From Clostridiales bacterium UBA7011 (GTDB lineage: Bacteria; Bacillota; Clostridia; Oscillospirales; Butyricicoccaceae): a DNA stretch of 33,846 nucleotides. Where the stretch lies: positions 1-33,846 of the forward strand of contig DJXF01000120.1 in assembly GCA_002449635.1 (NCBI GenBank), given 5' to 3'. Positions within the stretch are counted from its first letter, which is position 1, and every line of letters starts with the position of its first letter. The translations under genes and the position numbers were made by a program. Below, piece by piece: positions 6,386-15,314 of this stretch. The notes beneath the pieces were generated by a model. The model did no database searches and had not been told where the DNA came from. It saw only the letters and a list, made by a program, of their open reading frames with translations.

Positions 6386-7732
6386 ATGGCGTACACGTTT
6401 CGTGGCGGTATCCATCCTGGAACGAAAGACGATCCGGGGTTCAAATCCGCAACAAACACAAAGCCGATCGAAGTTCTGAAGGCGCCGGATCAGGTCATCC
6501 TTCCCGTTTCGATGCACATTGGCGCGCCGGCAAAGGTGCTGGTGAAGAAGGGTGACATCGTCGATCTGGGTCAGATGATCGCGGAGGCCGGCGGTTTTGT
6601 CAGTGCTCCGGTTCACGCATCGGTATCCGGCAAGGTTATCGATGTAGCGCCGAGACTGCACCAGAACGGCTCGAAGGTCATGTCCGTCGTAATTGAGAAC
6701 GACCACGAGGACAGACTGCACGAGTCGGTCAAGCCGAAGGACTTTGAATCCATGACCAATGACGAGCGCATCCAGGCGATCTGGGATGCCGGCATCGTCG
6801 GTCACGGCGGCGCAACGTTCCCGACTCACGTCAAGATCAAGTCCGGTATCGGCAAGTGCGATACCATCCTGATCAACGGCGCGGAGTGCGAGCCGTACAT
6901 TACATCCGACCATCGGCTTCTGCTCGAGCGTCCGGAGGAGATTGTTGAAGGCGTCCGCTATCTGGTCAAGATCATGGGCGTCAAGCAGGCCTTCATCTGC
7001 ATTGAGCTGAACAAACAGGACACATTTGCAAAAATCGAGCAGCTGCTCGCGGGCGACCCGATCATCAAGCTGGCGCCGCTGGAGTGCCGCTACCCGCAGG
7101 GCGCAGAGAAGCAGCTGATCAACGCCGTTACCGGCCGTGAGGTTCCGTCCGGCAAGCTGCCGGCAGACGCAGGCTGTGCGGTATTCAATGTCGACACCGC
7201 CGGTGCGGTTTACCGCTGCTTTGCAAAGGGCATGCCGGTCATCCGCCGCGTTGTCACCGTTTCCGGCTCCGCGATTGCCGAGCCGAAGAACCTGGAAGCG
7301 CGCGTCGGCACCTGCGTGACCGAGCTGATTGATGCCTGCGGCGGCTTTAAGAAGGATCCGAACAAGCTGCTGGCCGGCGGCCCGATGATGGGCAATGCCC
7401 AGTTCACAACCGACGTTCCGGTTCTCAAGGGCACCAATGCGTTCCTCGCCTTTGCTGAGGACGAGGATAAGCGCGTCAAGGATCCGACCTGCATCCGCTG
7501 CGGCCGCTGTGTCGGCGTCTGCCCGATGCATCTGGTTCCGGTTTACATGAACATGTTTGCCTCCAGAAACAATCTGGAAGGCTGCGAGGAATATGATGTG
7601 CTCGACTGCATCGAGTGCGGCTCGTGTGCATACGTATGTCCGGCACGCATCCCGCTGGTACAGCAGTTCCGCGTTGCCAAGATGCGTGTACAGGAAAAGC
7701 GCAGGGCGGAAGCCGCTGCGGCAAAGAAGTAA
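6386..7732 (+). CDS. rnfC: Rnf complex subunit C, NADH- and Fe-S-binding
   Basis: This 448-residue peripheral subunit starts MAYTFRGGIHPG behind AGAGGTGAATCC. Rnf couples electron flow from reduced ferredoxin to NAD+ with Na+ or H+ export. RnfC is the NAD-side subunit: the nucleotide/FMN region contains GAECEPYITSDHRLL, and two 4Fe-4S motifs lie near residues 369-380 (CIRCGRCVGVC) and 408-419 (CIECGSCAYVC). It is first in a six-gene operon with tight spacing. A longer frame back to 6242 is GC-rich leader sequence and was not used as coding. It lacks the long Ala/Lys-rich C-terminal extension of some proteobacterial RnfC. Confidence 0.97.
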   Translation: MAYTFRGGIHPGTKDDPGFKSATNTKPIEVLKAPDQVILPVSMHIGAPAKVLVKKGDIVDLGQMIAEAGGFVSAPVHASVSGKVIDVAPRLHQNGSKVMSVVIENDHEDRLHESVKPKDFESMTNDERIQAIWDAGIVGHGGATFPTHVKIKSGIGKCDTILINGAECEPYITSDHRLLLERPEEIVEGVRYLVKIMGVKQAFICIELNKQDTFAKIEQLLAGDPIIKLAPLECRYPQGAEKQLINAVTGREVPSGKLPADAGCAVFNVDTAGAVYRCFAKGMPVIRRVVTVSGSAIAEPKNLEARVGTCVTELIDACGGFKKDPNKLLAGGPMMGNAQFTTDVPVLKGTNAFLAFAEDEDKRVKDPTCIRCGRCVGVCPMHLVPVYMNMFASRNNLEGCEEYDVLDCIECGSCAYVCPARIPLVQQFRVAKMRVQEKRRAEAAAAKK

Positions 7733-7747
7733 GGAGGGTGGAACGGT

Positions 7748-8752
7748 ATGTATGATTTCAGCAAAGTAGTAATTACATCCTCCCCTCATATCAAGAGTAA
7801 AGAGGATACCCGATCGATCATGTGCGACGTGCTCATCGCTCTGCTGCCGTCGCTGTTCGTATCGACCTATGTTTTTGGCCTGCGCGTCATTCTGATGACG
7901 GCGGTTTCCGTGGCGGCCTGCCTGGTATTTGAAACGATCTACAACAAGATCGTGGGCAAGGCGAACACGATCGGCGATCTTTCGGCAGCCGTCACCGGCG
8001 TGCTGCTCGCATTTGTCTGCCCGGTCACGCTTCCGTACTGGATGCTGATTGTCGGCGCAGGCGTTTCGATTATCCTTGCCAAGAGCCTGTTCGGCGGTCT
8101 CGGCAAAAACTTCATCAACCCGGCACTGGCCGGCCGTGCATTCCTGCTGGCTTCCTGGCCGGTAGCGATGACCACATGGGTTACAGCCGGCAGCCGCGCA
8201 GGTCTGCTCTCCAATTCGCAGGAGACGCTCGACGCGATCACCGCGGCAACGCCGCTCGCCATCATCAAAGGCAGCGCAGAGGGCGATCTGCCCAGCATCG
8301 CGAGCATGCTGTGGGGCATGTGCGGCGGCTCGATGGGTGAGGTTTCCGCGATTGCTCTGCTGATCGGCGGCGCTTACCTGCTCTTCCGCAAGGTCATCAG
8401 CTTCCATACTCCGGCTGCTTACATCGGCACAGTTGCCGTTCTCACCCTGCTGTTCCCGGCAGGCGGTCTCGGCCATGTACAGTCCATGCTGTACGGCCTG
8501 TTCAGCGGCGGTCTGATGCTCGGCGCATTTTTCATGGCGACCGATTACAGCACCTCCCCGGTTTCCCATAAGGGCCAGGTTGTCTTCGGTATCGGCTGCG
8601 GTCTGCTGACCGTTATGATCCGTTACTTCGGCGGCTATCCGGAGGGCGTTTGCTACTCCATCCTGCTGATGAACACGACAGTATGGCTGATTGACAAGTA
8701 CACCCGCCCGACCAAGTTCGGCGCACCGGCAAAGCAGAAGAAGGAGGGCTAA
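7748..8752 (+). CDS. rnfD: Rnf complex membrane subunit D
   Basis: This 334-residue protein has about eight to nine hydrophobic segments and belongs to the NqrB/RnfD family. The AATPL motif at residues 166-170 contains Thr168, which matches the position where family members carry covalently bound FMN. GKNFINPALAGRAF (119-132) and TDYSTSPVSHKGQ are conserved membrane-loop motifs. It sits 15 bp after rnfC with an AAGGAGGGTGG SD. It is part of the ion-translocating membrane core together with A, E and G. Confidence 0.97.
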   Translation: MYDFSKVVITSSPHIKSKEDTRSIMCDVLIALLPSLFVSTYVFGLRVILMTAVSVAACLVFETIYNKIVGKANTIGDLSAAVTGVLLAFVCPVTLPYWMLIVGAGVSIILAKSLFGGLGKNFINPALAGRAFLLASWPVAMTTWVTAGSRAGLLSNSQETLDAITAATPLAIIKGSAEGDLPSIASMLWGMCGGSMGEVSAIALLIGGAYLLFRKVISFHTPAAYIGTVAVLTLLFPAGGLGHVQSMLYGLFSGGLMLGAFFMATDYSTSPVSHKGQVVFGIGCGLLTVMIRYFGGYPEGVCYSILLMNTTVWLIDKYTRPTKFGAPAKQKKEG

Positions 8753-8755
8753 ACA

Positions 8756-9337
8756 ATGGCTGTCAAGCAGAAAAACGAATTTGTACAGCTCGGCGGCATC
8801 CTCTGTGCAATTACTCTGGTCGTTTCGCTGTGCCTCGGCGCAGTCAATGCCATCACAGTTGACCCGATTGCCGTGCAGAACAAGCTCAAGACGGAGAACG
8901 CACTGGCACAGGTCATGGAAGCGGACTCCGAGGAGATCGAGGTTCCGGAGGGAACAACCGTCACCACGGACAGCGGCACGTCTGTCGAGATCTTCTCTGC
9001 ATATAAGATGACCAAGGACGGCCAGGATGCAGGCTACTGCGTCGAGGTCGGTCCGACCGGCTTCGGCGGCGCGGTCGACACCATGGTCGGCATCAGCACC
9101 GACGGCAAGATCACCGGCATTTCCGTCATCTCTGCCGCATCCGAGACCCCGGGTCTCGGCGCACGAAGCACCGAAGAAGAGTTCCAGGCGCAGTTTAAGG
9201 ATCAGCCGGCTGACGGCACCGTCGCAGTTGAAAAGGACGGCGGCTCCATCGTCGCACTGACCGGCGCTACCATCACCTCCCGCGCGGTATCAGAGGGCGT
9301 TAACGCCGCTGTCAAGTTTGCCGCGGAGCAGGGTTAA
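8756..9337 (+). CDS. rnfG: Rnf complex flavoprotein subunit G
   Basis: This 193-residue protein has one N-terminal membrane helix (about residues 12-31) and an extracytoplasmic FMN-binding domain. The flavinylation motif is LTGATITSRAV, with Thr172 as the expected attachment residue (S/T-GAT-x-T pattern of NqrC/RnfG). The TPGLGAR motif near 131-137 is also typical. Attachment requires the flavin transferase ApbE, which is not encoded in this window. The start lies three bases after the rnfD stop, with the SD inside the end of rnfD, so the two are translationally coupled. Confidence 0.97.
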   Translation: MAVKQKNEFVQLGGILCAITLVVSLCLGAVNAITVDPIAVQNKLKTENALAQVMEADSEEIEVPEGTTVTTDSGTSVEIFSAYKMTKDGQDAGYCVEVGPTGFGGAVDTMVGISTDGKITGISVISAASETPGLGARSTEEEFQAQFKDQPADGTVAVEKDGGSIVALTGATITSRAVSEGVNAAVKFAAEQG

Positions 9338-9349
9338 GGAGGCCACATC

Positions 9350-9940
9350 ATGAGTTTTGGAAAAAGTCTGAAAGCGGGTCTGTTTACGGACAATCCGACG
9401 CTGGTACAGATGATCGGCCTCTGCCCGACGCTTGCTACCACGACCTCGATTGTCAACGGCATCGGCATGGGTCTTTCCGCCACAGCCGTACTGATCTGCT
9501 CGAACATTGTTATCGCATTGCTGCGCAAGATCATTCCGAACAAGGTTCGTATCGCAGCTTTCATCACCATCATCGCAGGCTTTGTAACGATGATTGACCT
9601 GCTGCTGCAGGCGTTCATCCCGTCGCTGTCTGCATCCCTCGGTCTGTATATTCCGCTGATCGTTGTTAACTGCATTATTCTCGGCCGTGCAGAGGCATTT
9701 GCTTCGAAGAACACAGTCGGTCAGTCCGCAGTCGACGGCATTGTTATGGGTCTCGGCTTCACCTTTGCGCTGATCCTGATGTCGATTGTCCGCGAGCTGC
9801 TGGGTGCCGGCACAATCGGCGGCGGCGCAGTCACGATTTTCAGCCAGCCGGCAACGATTATGATTCTTCCGGCAGGCGGATTCCTGACGCTGGGCTGCAT
9901 CATTGCCGTTATGCAGAAGCTGCTGAAGAAAGGAGAATAA
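9350..9940 (+). CDS. rnfE: Rnf complex membrane subunit E
   Basis: This 196-residue protein with six hydrophobic segments is of the NqrD/RnfE family. The start motif KSLKAGLFTDNPTLVQMIGLCPTLA (about residues 5-29) and GRAEAFASKN are diagnostic. It pairs with RnfA as an inverted-topology homologue in the membrane core, where cysteines of the two subunits hold an Fe-S centre; Cys25 in GLCPTLA is the candidate here. It has a TAAGGAGGCC SD and lies 12 bp after rnfG. Confidence 0.97.
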   Translation: MSFGKSLKAGLFTDNPTLVQMIGLCPTLATTTSIVNGIGMGLSATAVLICSNIVIALLRKIIPNKVRIAAFITIIAGFVTMIDLLLQAFIPSLSASLGLYIPLIVVNCIILGRAEAFASKNTVGQSAVDGIVMGLGFTFALILMSIVRELLGAGTIGGGAVTIFSQPATIMILPAGGFLTLGCIIAVMQKLLKKGE

Positions 9941-9946
9941 CCCATC

Positions 9947-10531
9947 ATGACATCTATTTTATCCATTTCTCTCGGCGCAATTCTGATTAACAACTTCATT
10001 CTGTCCCAGTTCCTGGGCTGCTGCCCGTTCTTCGGCGTTTCCAAGAAGATCGACACAGCGTTCGGCATGGGCATGGCGGTTACATTCGTCATGGGTCTGG
10101 CATCTGCCGTCACATGGCTGATCAACACCTTTGTTCTGATGCCGCTGGGTCTGGGCTTTATGCAGACGGTAGCCTTCATTCTGGTCATCGCGACACTCGT
10201 ACAGTTCATCGAGATGTTCCTGATGAAGTCCATGCCGGCCCTGTATCAGGCGCTCGGTATTTTTCTCCCGCTGATCACCACCAACTGTGCCGTTTTGGGC
10301 GTTGCGCTGCAGAACGTACAGAAGGGTTATAATTTCCTGGAGTCCATCGTCTACGGCGTCACCGGCGGTCTCGGCTTTATGCTGGCGATCGTGCTGTTCG
10401 CATCCATCCGCGAGCGTCTGGACGCATCGGCAGAGTGCCCGAAGTGCTTTGAAGGCGTTCCGATCGCACTGATTTCCGCGTCTCTGATGGCGATGGCATT
10501 CCTTGGCTTCAGCGGTATGAAGATCTGGTAA
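9947..10531 (+). CDS. rnfA: Rnf complex membrane subunit A
   Basis: This 194-residue protein with six hydrophobic segments is of the NqrE/RnfA family. Diagnostic parts are NNFILSQFLGCCPFFGVSKK near residues 15-34, with the Cys pair at the membrane Fe-S site, and LPLITTNCAVLGVAL. It starts six bases after rnfE, with the AAAGGAG SD overlapping the rnfE end. Confidence 0.97.
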   Translation: MTSILSISLGAILINNFILSQFLGCCPFFGVSKKIDTAFGMGMAVTFVMGLASAVTWLINTFVLMPLGLGFMQTVAFILVIATLVQFIEMFLMKSMPALYQALGIFLPLITTNCAVLGVALQNVQKGYNFLESIVYGVTGGLGFMLAIVLFASIRERLDASAECPKCFEGVPIALISASLMAMAFLGFSGMKIW

Positions 10532-10565
10532 ACCCGACGGTCAGAGAATAGGAGTTGAATCACAA

Positions 10566-11480
10566 ATGATAAACATTGTATATGCAGTGCTGGTTCTGGG
10601 CGTCATGGGCTTGCTGTTCGGCGTGCTCCTTGCATTCGCCTCCAAAATCTTTGCGGTCGAGGTTGACGAGCGCATTCCGGCGGTACTCGAGTGCCTGCCG
10701 GGCGCAAACTGCGGCGGCTGCGGATTTACCGGCTGTAACGCACTGGCAACCGCGATTGTCGAGGGCAAGGCGCCGGTTAACGGCTGCCCGGTCGGCGGCG
10801 CAGCTGTTGCCGAGAAGGTAGCTGCTGTCATGGGCGTCGAGGTTTCGGCGAGTGACAAGCAGATTGCACATGTACATTGCAGCGGCAGCTGTGAAAACGT
10901 GAAGAACCGTGCAAATTATGAGGGCATCGAGGACTGCCTCGGCGCAATTCGTGTAGCAAACGGCTACAAGGCATGCAGCTTTGCCTGCCTCGGTCTGGGC
11001 ACCTGTGTCAAGGCCTGTAAGTTTGACGCAATCCATGTTGTCGACGGCGTTGCCAAGGTAGACGCCTCCAAATGTACCTCCTGCGGACAGTGTGCTGCGG
11101 CATGCCCGAAGCACATCATCTCGCTCGTGCCGGAGAAGAATCCGGTTCGCATCGACTGCTCGTCCCAGGATAAGGGCAAGGACGTTATGGATGCCTGCAC
11201 AGTCGGCTGCATCGGCTGCTCGCTGTGCGTAAAGACCTGTAAGTTTGACGCAATCCACATGGAAGGCAACCTGCCGGTTATCGATTACGATAAGTGCAAG
11301 GGCTGTCAGATGTGTGCAAAGGCGTGCCCGCGCCACATCATTGAGCCGTGGAACACACCGGAGAAGGTCAAGGAGCTGCAGGAGCTCAAGGCAAAGCAGG
11401 CGGCTGCAAAGAAGGCCGCCATGGAGAAGGCTGCTGCCGCGAAGAAGGCGCAGGAAGCCACTGCCGGAGCTGCAGAATAA
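10566..11480 (+). CDS. rnfB: Rnf complex polyferredoxin subunit B
   Basis: This 304-residue subunit accepts electrons from ferredoxin. An N-terminal membrane helix (about residues 5-27) is followed by the 4Fe-4S motif of the family, with cysteines 49, 52, 57 and 74 (GANCGGCGFTGC...C). The rest is rich in ferredoxin-type clusters: CLGLGTCVKAC (141-151), CTSCGQCAAAC (170-180), CTVGCIGCSLCVKTC (211-225) and CKGCQMCAKAC (244-254). The last 40 residues are an Ala/Lys/Glu-rich helical tail. It is last of the six subunits, the usual clostridial order. The 34-bp gap to rnfA has no terminator. Confidence 0.97.
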   Translation: MINIVYAVLVLGVMGLLFGVLLAFASKIFAVEVDERIPAVLECLPGANCGGCGFTGCNALATAIVEGKAPVNGCPVGGAAVAEKVAAVMGVEVSASDKQIAHVHCSGSCENVKNRANYEGIEDCLGAIRVANGYKACSFACLGLGTCVKACKFDAIHVVDGVAKVDASKCTSCGQCAAACPKHIISLVPEKNPVRIDCSSQDKGKDVMDACTVGCIGCSLCVKTCKFDAIHMEGNLPVIDYDKCKGCQMCAKACPRHIIEPWNTPEKVKELQELKAKQAAAKKAAMEKAAAAKKAQEATAGAAE

Positions 11481-11523
11481 AAAAGCTCTGCTTACAAAAT
11501 TAAAAATCTAAGAGGAGACGCCC

Positions 11524-12747
11524 ATGAACATCAATCGCAATCGCAATCAAATCCGCATCCGCCGCACGGTGGTCGCTGTCTTGATTGTGGCAGCGCTGAT
11601 TGCTGTCGTGGGCGTCATTCTTGTCAGCCGCTGTCTGTCCTTTGACGAAAACGGCGCGCATGTCATCGACCGTTACGGTGTGCTGGCAGAGGAGCAGGGT
11701 CAGACCCGGCCGGAGCTGACAGCGGGCAGCGCGGAAACGCCCGCCGAACCGGAGCCTGCGGAGCCCGAACCGGAAAAAGAGCCGGAGACTGCACCGCAGC
11801 CGCAGGTGAAATATACGCGCGCGCTGATGCTTGCGGCGAGCAGCGCAGCAGAGGAGGGAACGCGCGCCCGTCTGCTGAAGCTGGCAGAGCAGGGCGTGCT
11901 GGATACGGTCATCGTCAACATCAAGGACAGCGAGGGCAATCTGAATCTTCCGGTGGAAACCGATGTGGTGGATGGCGTATCCGACTTTACAGAGGGCGAT
12001 GCGGACGGGCTGAAGAGCACGATTGCCGCCCTGCGAGATGCCGGCGTACACGTTGTCGGACGCATATACTGCTTCCATGACAGACGCGCGGCCTCGAGAA
12101 ATTCCGACCTCGCGATTCAGTTTGAGCGCGGCGGCTCGTGGCTCGACTACGACAACACGCGCTGGCTCGACCCGACCAACGGCGATGCACTCGCCTATTT
12201 GGACGATGTTGCGCGCGCCGCCGTGCAGGCGGGCTGCGATGAAATTGTGCTTGCGGACTTCACCTTCCCGCCGCGCGGACACCTCGACCGCGCCGATTTT
12301 GCCGACTGGCCGGACACGCAGGCAGAGGCGCTTGCAGCCGCGCTCAAGGATATTCAGGGCGCAGTCGGCGACGTGCCGGTCAGCCTGACGGCAGATTCCC
12401 TTGGTGCACTGACGGCGCTTTCTCCGAGCGGTTCGGAGGACGGCATTTCGGTCGGAGAAATCGGAGCCCTCCTCGGCGCAGCGCACCGGCTGTTTGTTCC
12501 CGTCGAAACGGCGGAGGAAGCGGCTTCTGCGATCCAGCAGCTCAGGGAAGCGGCATCGAATCCCGCTGTTGTCCCGGTGTTCTCCGGCAGCAGTCTGTGG
12601 AGCACCTATAACGGCGATGCGGCGCTGAACGGAGTGTCCGACAGTGAGGCCGCGCTTGCCGCGCTGGAGGGCGGTCAGAATAAAGGGACTGCGGATGCTG
12701 AGCCGACGCAAAACCCGACGGAAGAAAATACGGACGCGGCGGAGTAA
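11524..12747 (+). CDS. Membrane-anchored DUF4015 glycoside-hydrolase-like protein
   Basis: This 407-residue protein has an N-terminal anchor helix (about 15-37), an extracellular Glu/Pro-rich linker (about 70-95), and a TIM-barrel-like domain matching the DUF4015 putative glycosidase family. Visible segments are LDTVIVNIKDSEGN, GVHVVGRIYCFHD, DNTRWLDPTN and CDEIVLADFTFPP, with the strand-end acidic residues expected of such barrels. The substrate is unknown. A GAGGAG SD lies before the ATG. It starts 43 bp after rnfB with no terminator between, so it is probably transcribed with rnf; a strong terminator follows its stop. Whether it has any link to Rnf function is open. Confidence 0.8.
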   Translation: MNINRNRNQIRIRRTVVAVLIVAALIAVVGVILVSRCLSFDENGAHVIDRYGVLAEEQGQTRPELTAGSAETPAEPEPAEPEPEKEPETAPQPQVKYTRALMLAASSAAEEGTRARLLKLAEQGVLDTVIVNIKDSEGNLNLPVETDVVDGVSDFTEGDADGLKSTIAALRDAGVHVVGRIYCFHDRRAASRNSDLAIQFERGGSWLDYDNTRWLDPTNGDALAYLDDVARAAVQAGCDEIVLADFTFPPRGHLDRADFADWPDTQAEALAAALKDIQGAVGDVPVSLTADSLGALTALSPSGSEDGISVGEIGALLGAAHRLFVPVETAEEAASAIQQLREAASNPAVVPVFSGSSLWSTYNGDAALNGVSDSEAALAALEGGQNKGTADAEPTQNPTEENTDAAE

Positions 12748-12766
12748 TCCGCTTCGCGCACACGGA

Positions 12767-12808
12767 GAAATCCTGTTGGCAAAACCTGCCGATGGGGTTT
12801 CTTTTTTT
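12767..12808 (+). terminator. Terminator of the rnf-DUF4015 unit
   Basis: A two-part stem (GAAATCC with GGGTTTC outside, TTGGCA with TGCCGA inside) is followed by seven T residues, 20 bp after the stop. Confidence 0.85.
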
Positions 12809-12862
12809 GGATCCATTTGCTTTCGTTTACAAAAAAGTGATGAAATGCGCCATAAAATGCCG

Positions 12863-12868
12863 TATAAT
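12863..12868 (+). promoter_or_regulatory. -10 box of the two-component operon
   Basis: TATAAT lies 34 bp before the response-regulator ATG. The region 17 bp upstream (ATGAAA) is a poor -35, which hints that an activator, possibly the regulator itself, is needed. Confidence 0.5.
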
Positions 12869-12902
12869 AGAGACGAGCCAATCGCTCAAAGGAGGCCAGA
12901 GC

Positions 12903-13580
12903 ATGAGTAAGAAAATTTTAATCGTAGAAGATGACGGAAATATCCGCGAGCTTCTGCGCCTGTACCTCGAGCGCGAGGGATATGAAATTACCGAAGCCGC
13001 CAACGGTGAGGAGGGCGTTGCCCAGTGGCGCAAGGTCAATCCGGACATGATTCTGCTGGATGTGATGATGCCGATCATGGACGGCTGGCAGGTGTGCAAG
13101 ATCATCCGCGCGGAGAGCAAGGTGCCGATCATCATTCTGACGGCGAAGGGCGAAACATTCGACAAGGTAAACGGTCTGGAAATGGGCGCGGACGATTATA
13201 TTGTCAAGCCGCTGGAAATGCGTGAGGTTGTCGCTCGCGTGCGCGCGGTTTTTCGCCGGTTTGCACCCGAGGACAGCGGAAAAATCTCGTTTGACAAGCT
13301 GACGATTGACAAGCAGGCATATGATCTGATTATCGACGGCAAGCGCGTGGATGCGCCGCCCAAGGAAATTGAACTGCTGTATTTCCTTGCCTCCAGCCCG
13401 AACCGCGTGTTTACCCGCGCGCAGCTGCTCGACGATGTGTGGGGGTTCGACTATTTCGGCGACACACGCACCGTCGATGTACATGTCAAACGTCTGCGCG
13501 AAAAGCTGGAGGGCGTCAGCGACAAATGGGAGCTGAAGACCGTCTGGGGCGTCGGCTATAAATTTGAAACACGGGACTGA
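12903..13580 (+). CDS. OmpR/PhoB-type response regulator
   Basis: This 225-residue regulator has a receiver domain (Asp10, Asp11, phospho-acceptor Asp53 in LLDVMMP, and Lys in ILTAKGE) and a C-terminal winged-helix DNA-binding domain (PKEIELLYFLASSPNRVFTR ... TVDVHVKRLREKL). The start at 12903 has AAAGGAGGCC nine bases upstream; the longer frame back to 12792 crosses the preceding terminator. It is followed six bases later by its sensor kinase. The targets are not known; the htrA gene downstream is a reasonable candidate by analogy with CssRS of Bacillus. Confidence 0.95.
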   Translation: MSKKILIVEDDGNIRELLRLYLEREGYEITEAANGEEGVAQWRKVNPDMILLDVMMPIMDGWQVCKIIRAESKVPIIILTAKGETFDKVNGLEMGADDYIVKPLEMREVVARVRAVFRRFAPEDSGKISFDKLTIDKQAYDLIIDGKRVDAPPKEIELLYFLASSPNRVFTRAQLLDDVWGFDYFGDTRTVDVHVKRLREKLEGVSDKWELKTVWGVGYKFETRD

Positions 13581-13586
13581 CATGGC

Positions 13587-15056
13587 ATGAGAAACCTTTT
13601 TGTCAAAAACTATATGGCGTTTGCCATGCTGATTCTCGTCAGCTTTACCTTTGCCGGCGGCGTGTTCATGGCGCAGGTCAGCCGCTATTCGGTACAGGAA
13701 AAGCAGGATCAGCTGGAGACAACGGTGGGCTATGTCGATGCCATCGTGGAAAACAATACACAGCTGTTGCGAGAAGAAAACGGCGGCTTCCTGAAAACGT
13801 ATCTCGATCAGCAGGCGGCGGTCAGCGGCTGCACCATCCTGCTGACCGACAAGGAAGGCAACGTACAAATTTCCTCGCTGCCCAAGAGCGACGGCATTCA
13901 AAAGGATCAGATTCAGGGCACGGTGAGCGAAACGCTGGTCGCTTCCATCAACGAAAAGGGCACCTATTTCGGCCTCGGAAACGTCAGCGGCCTGTTTTCA
14001 CAGAACTATTTCATTGCCGGTGCAAGCTGCACCGATCCGGCCGGACAGCCCGCAGCCCTTGTCATTGCGGCAATTCCGTCCGCCTCCACCACCGGCCTGA
14101 TGAACACGATTATGCGCAGTTACCTGTTCATCGTCTCCATCACGCTGGTTCTCACTTTGATTATCAGCTGGTTTTTGTCCGACATGCTCACGCGCCCGCT
14201 CAAGGGCATTGTCAGCGCGGCGAAAAAGTTCGGACACGGCGAATTTGAGGTGCGCGTTTCCGAAAACAACAACTGCGATGAAATTGATGAGCTTGCCGTG
14301 AGCTTTAATAACATGGCGACCTCCCTGCAGCAGCAGGAGGAGCTCAGCCGCGGGTTTGTGGCAAATGTCTCCCACGAGCTGAAAACGCCGATGACATCCA
14401 TTCGCGGCTTTGTCGACGGCATGCTCGACGGCACCATTCCTCCGGAAAAGCACGACCAGTATCTGCACATCATTTCCGAGGAGGTCGGGCGGCTGTCCCG
14501 CCTCGTTGTGCGCATGCTCGATGCGGCTAAAATTCAGGCAGGCGAGCTGATTATCACACCGGCTCCGTTTGATTTGACGGAAATGGCGGCGCGCGTGCTC
14601 ATCAGCTTCGAAAAGCAGATCAATGACAAACAGATTGAAATGGATGTCGATCTTCAGGACAGCCTGATTGTCAACGGCGACAGCGATCACATTTACCGCG
14701 TCATTTACAATCTCGTCGACAATGCGGTGAAATTCGTGAACGAGGGCGGCACCCTGACCATCCGCGCAGAGGCGGAGGGCGCGATGAGTCTGTTCTCCAT
14801 CCGCAATACCGGCTCGGAAATACCGGCGGAGGATCTGCCGCATGTGTTCGATCGCTTTTATAAGGTCGACCGCAGCCGCAGCCGTGACCGCACCGGCGCG
14901 GGCCTGGGACTGTACATCGTCAAATCCATTGTTAATCTGCACGGCGGAGACATTTCCGTCCGCTCCTCCGGCGGAGAGACGGAGTTCGCGTTTTCCATCC
15001 CGCTCGCACCGAAGACGGGCGGTGCGGCCGATTCCCACCGGCTGGCGCAGAGATGA
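13587..15056 (+). CDS. Membrane sensor histidine kinase
   Basis: This 489-residue kinase has two membrane helices (about 8-28 and 179-200) around an extracytoplasmic sensor of about 150 residues, a HAMP linker, a HisKA domain with ANVSHELKTPMTSIRGF (His263), and an HATPase_c domain with N-box (VIYNLVDNAVKF), G1 (NTGSEIP) and G2 (GAGLGLYIVK). The gene follows the regulator by six bases, so the two form a pair. The sensor part has no recognised ligand motif. Length and order are standard for envelope-stress or phosphate-type kinases. Confidence 0.95.
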   Translation: MRNLFVKNYMAFAMLILVSFTFAGGVFMAQVSRYSVQEKQDQLETTVGYVDAIVENNTQLLREENGGFLKTYLDQQAAVSGCTILLTDKEGNVQISSLPKSDGIQKDQIQGTVSETLVASINEKGTYFGLGNVSGLFSQNYFIAGASCTDPAGQPAALVIAAIPSASTTGLMNTIMRSYLFIVSITLVLTLIISWFLSDMLTRPLKGIVSAAKKFGHGEFEVRVSENNNCDEIDELAVSFNNMATSLQQQEELSRGFVANVSHELKTPMTSIRGFVDGMLDGTIPPEKHDQYLHIISEEVGRLSRLVVRMLDAAKIQAGELIITPAPFDLTEMAARVLISFEKQINDKQIEMDVDLQDSLIVNGDSDHIYRVIYNLVDNAVKFVNEGGTLTIRAEAEGAMSLFSIRNTGSEIPAEDLPHVFDRFYKVDRSRSRDRTGAGLGLYIVKSIVNLHGGDISVRSSGGETEFAFSIPLAPKTGGAADSHRLAQR

Positions 15057-15061
15057 ACACC

Positions 15062-15094
15062 AAAGGCTCTCTCCCTCATGGGCGGGGGCCTTTT
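15062..15094 (+). terminator. Terminator of the two-component operon
   Basis: AAAGGC with GCCTTT closes a 14-position stem with one mismatch and G-T pairs around TCAT; only four T residues follow, so it may be partial. Confidence 0.55.
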
Positions 15095-15209
15095 CCGCTG
15101 CGGCGGAGAAAAACGGCACTGCACCGTGCGCGGACGGTCGGCAGGCGGTAAGCACCGATGAAAAACACAAAAAGAACACAGAATTTGCGTTTGATAAGAA
15201 AAAATGCGG

Positions 15210-15232
15210 GAGGAATGAATCAATTATTCCTC
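15210..15232. repeat. 23-bp inverted repeat upstream of htrA
   Basis: GAGGAAT (15210-15216) and ATTCCTC (15226-15232) form 7-bp arms around nine bases, about 80 bp before the htrA start. It could be an operator. No clear -10/-35 pair was found in the 258-bp gap (15057-15314). Confidence 0.35.
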
Positions 15233-15314
15233 ATTCACAAAATTTTAACATTGGCGACAACGAAATATCATATTCGGCGCGTACAATGAAAAACAGAACA
15301 AGGAGGTTTCACTT

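Noticed and set aside
6347..8569. Minus-strand open frame of 740 codons opposite rnfC and rnfD
   Set aside because: Same antisense-shadow effect; the plus-strand Rnf proteins have full motifs and SD sequences.
15161..15290. Small ORF starting MKNTKRTQN before htrA
   Set aside because: No SD and no family match; it overlaps the inverted repeat.
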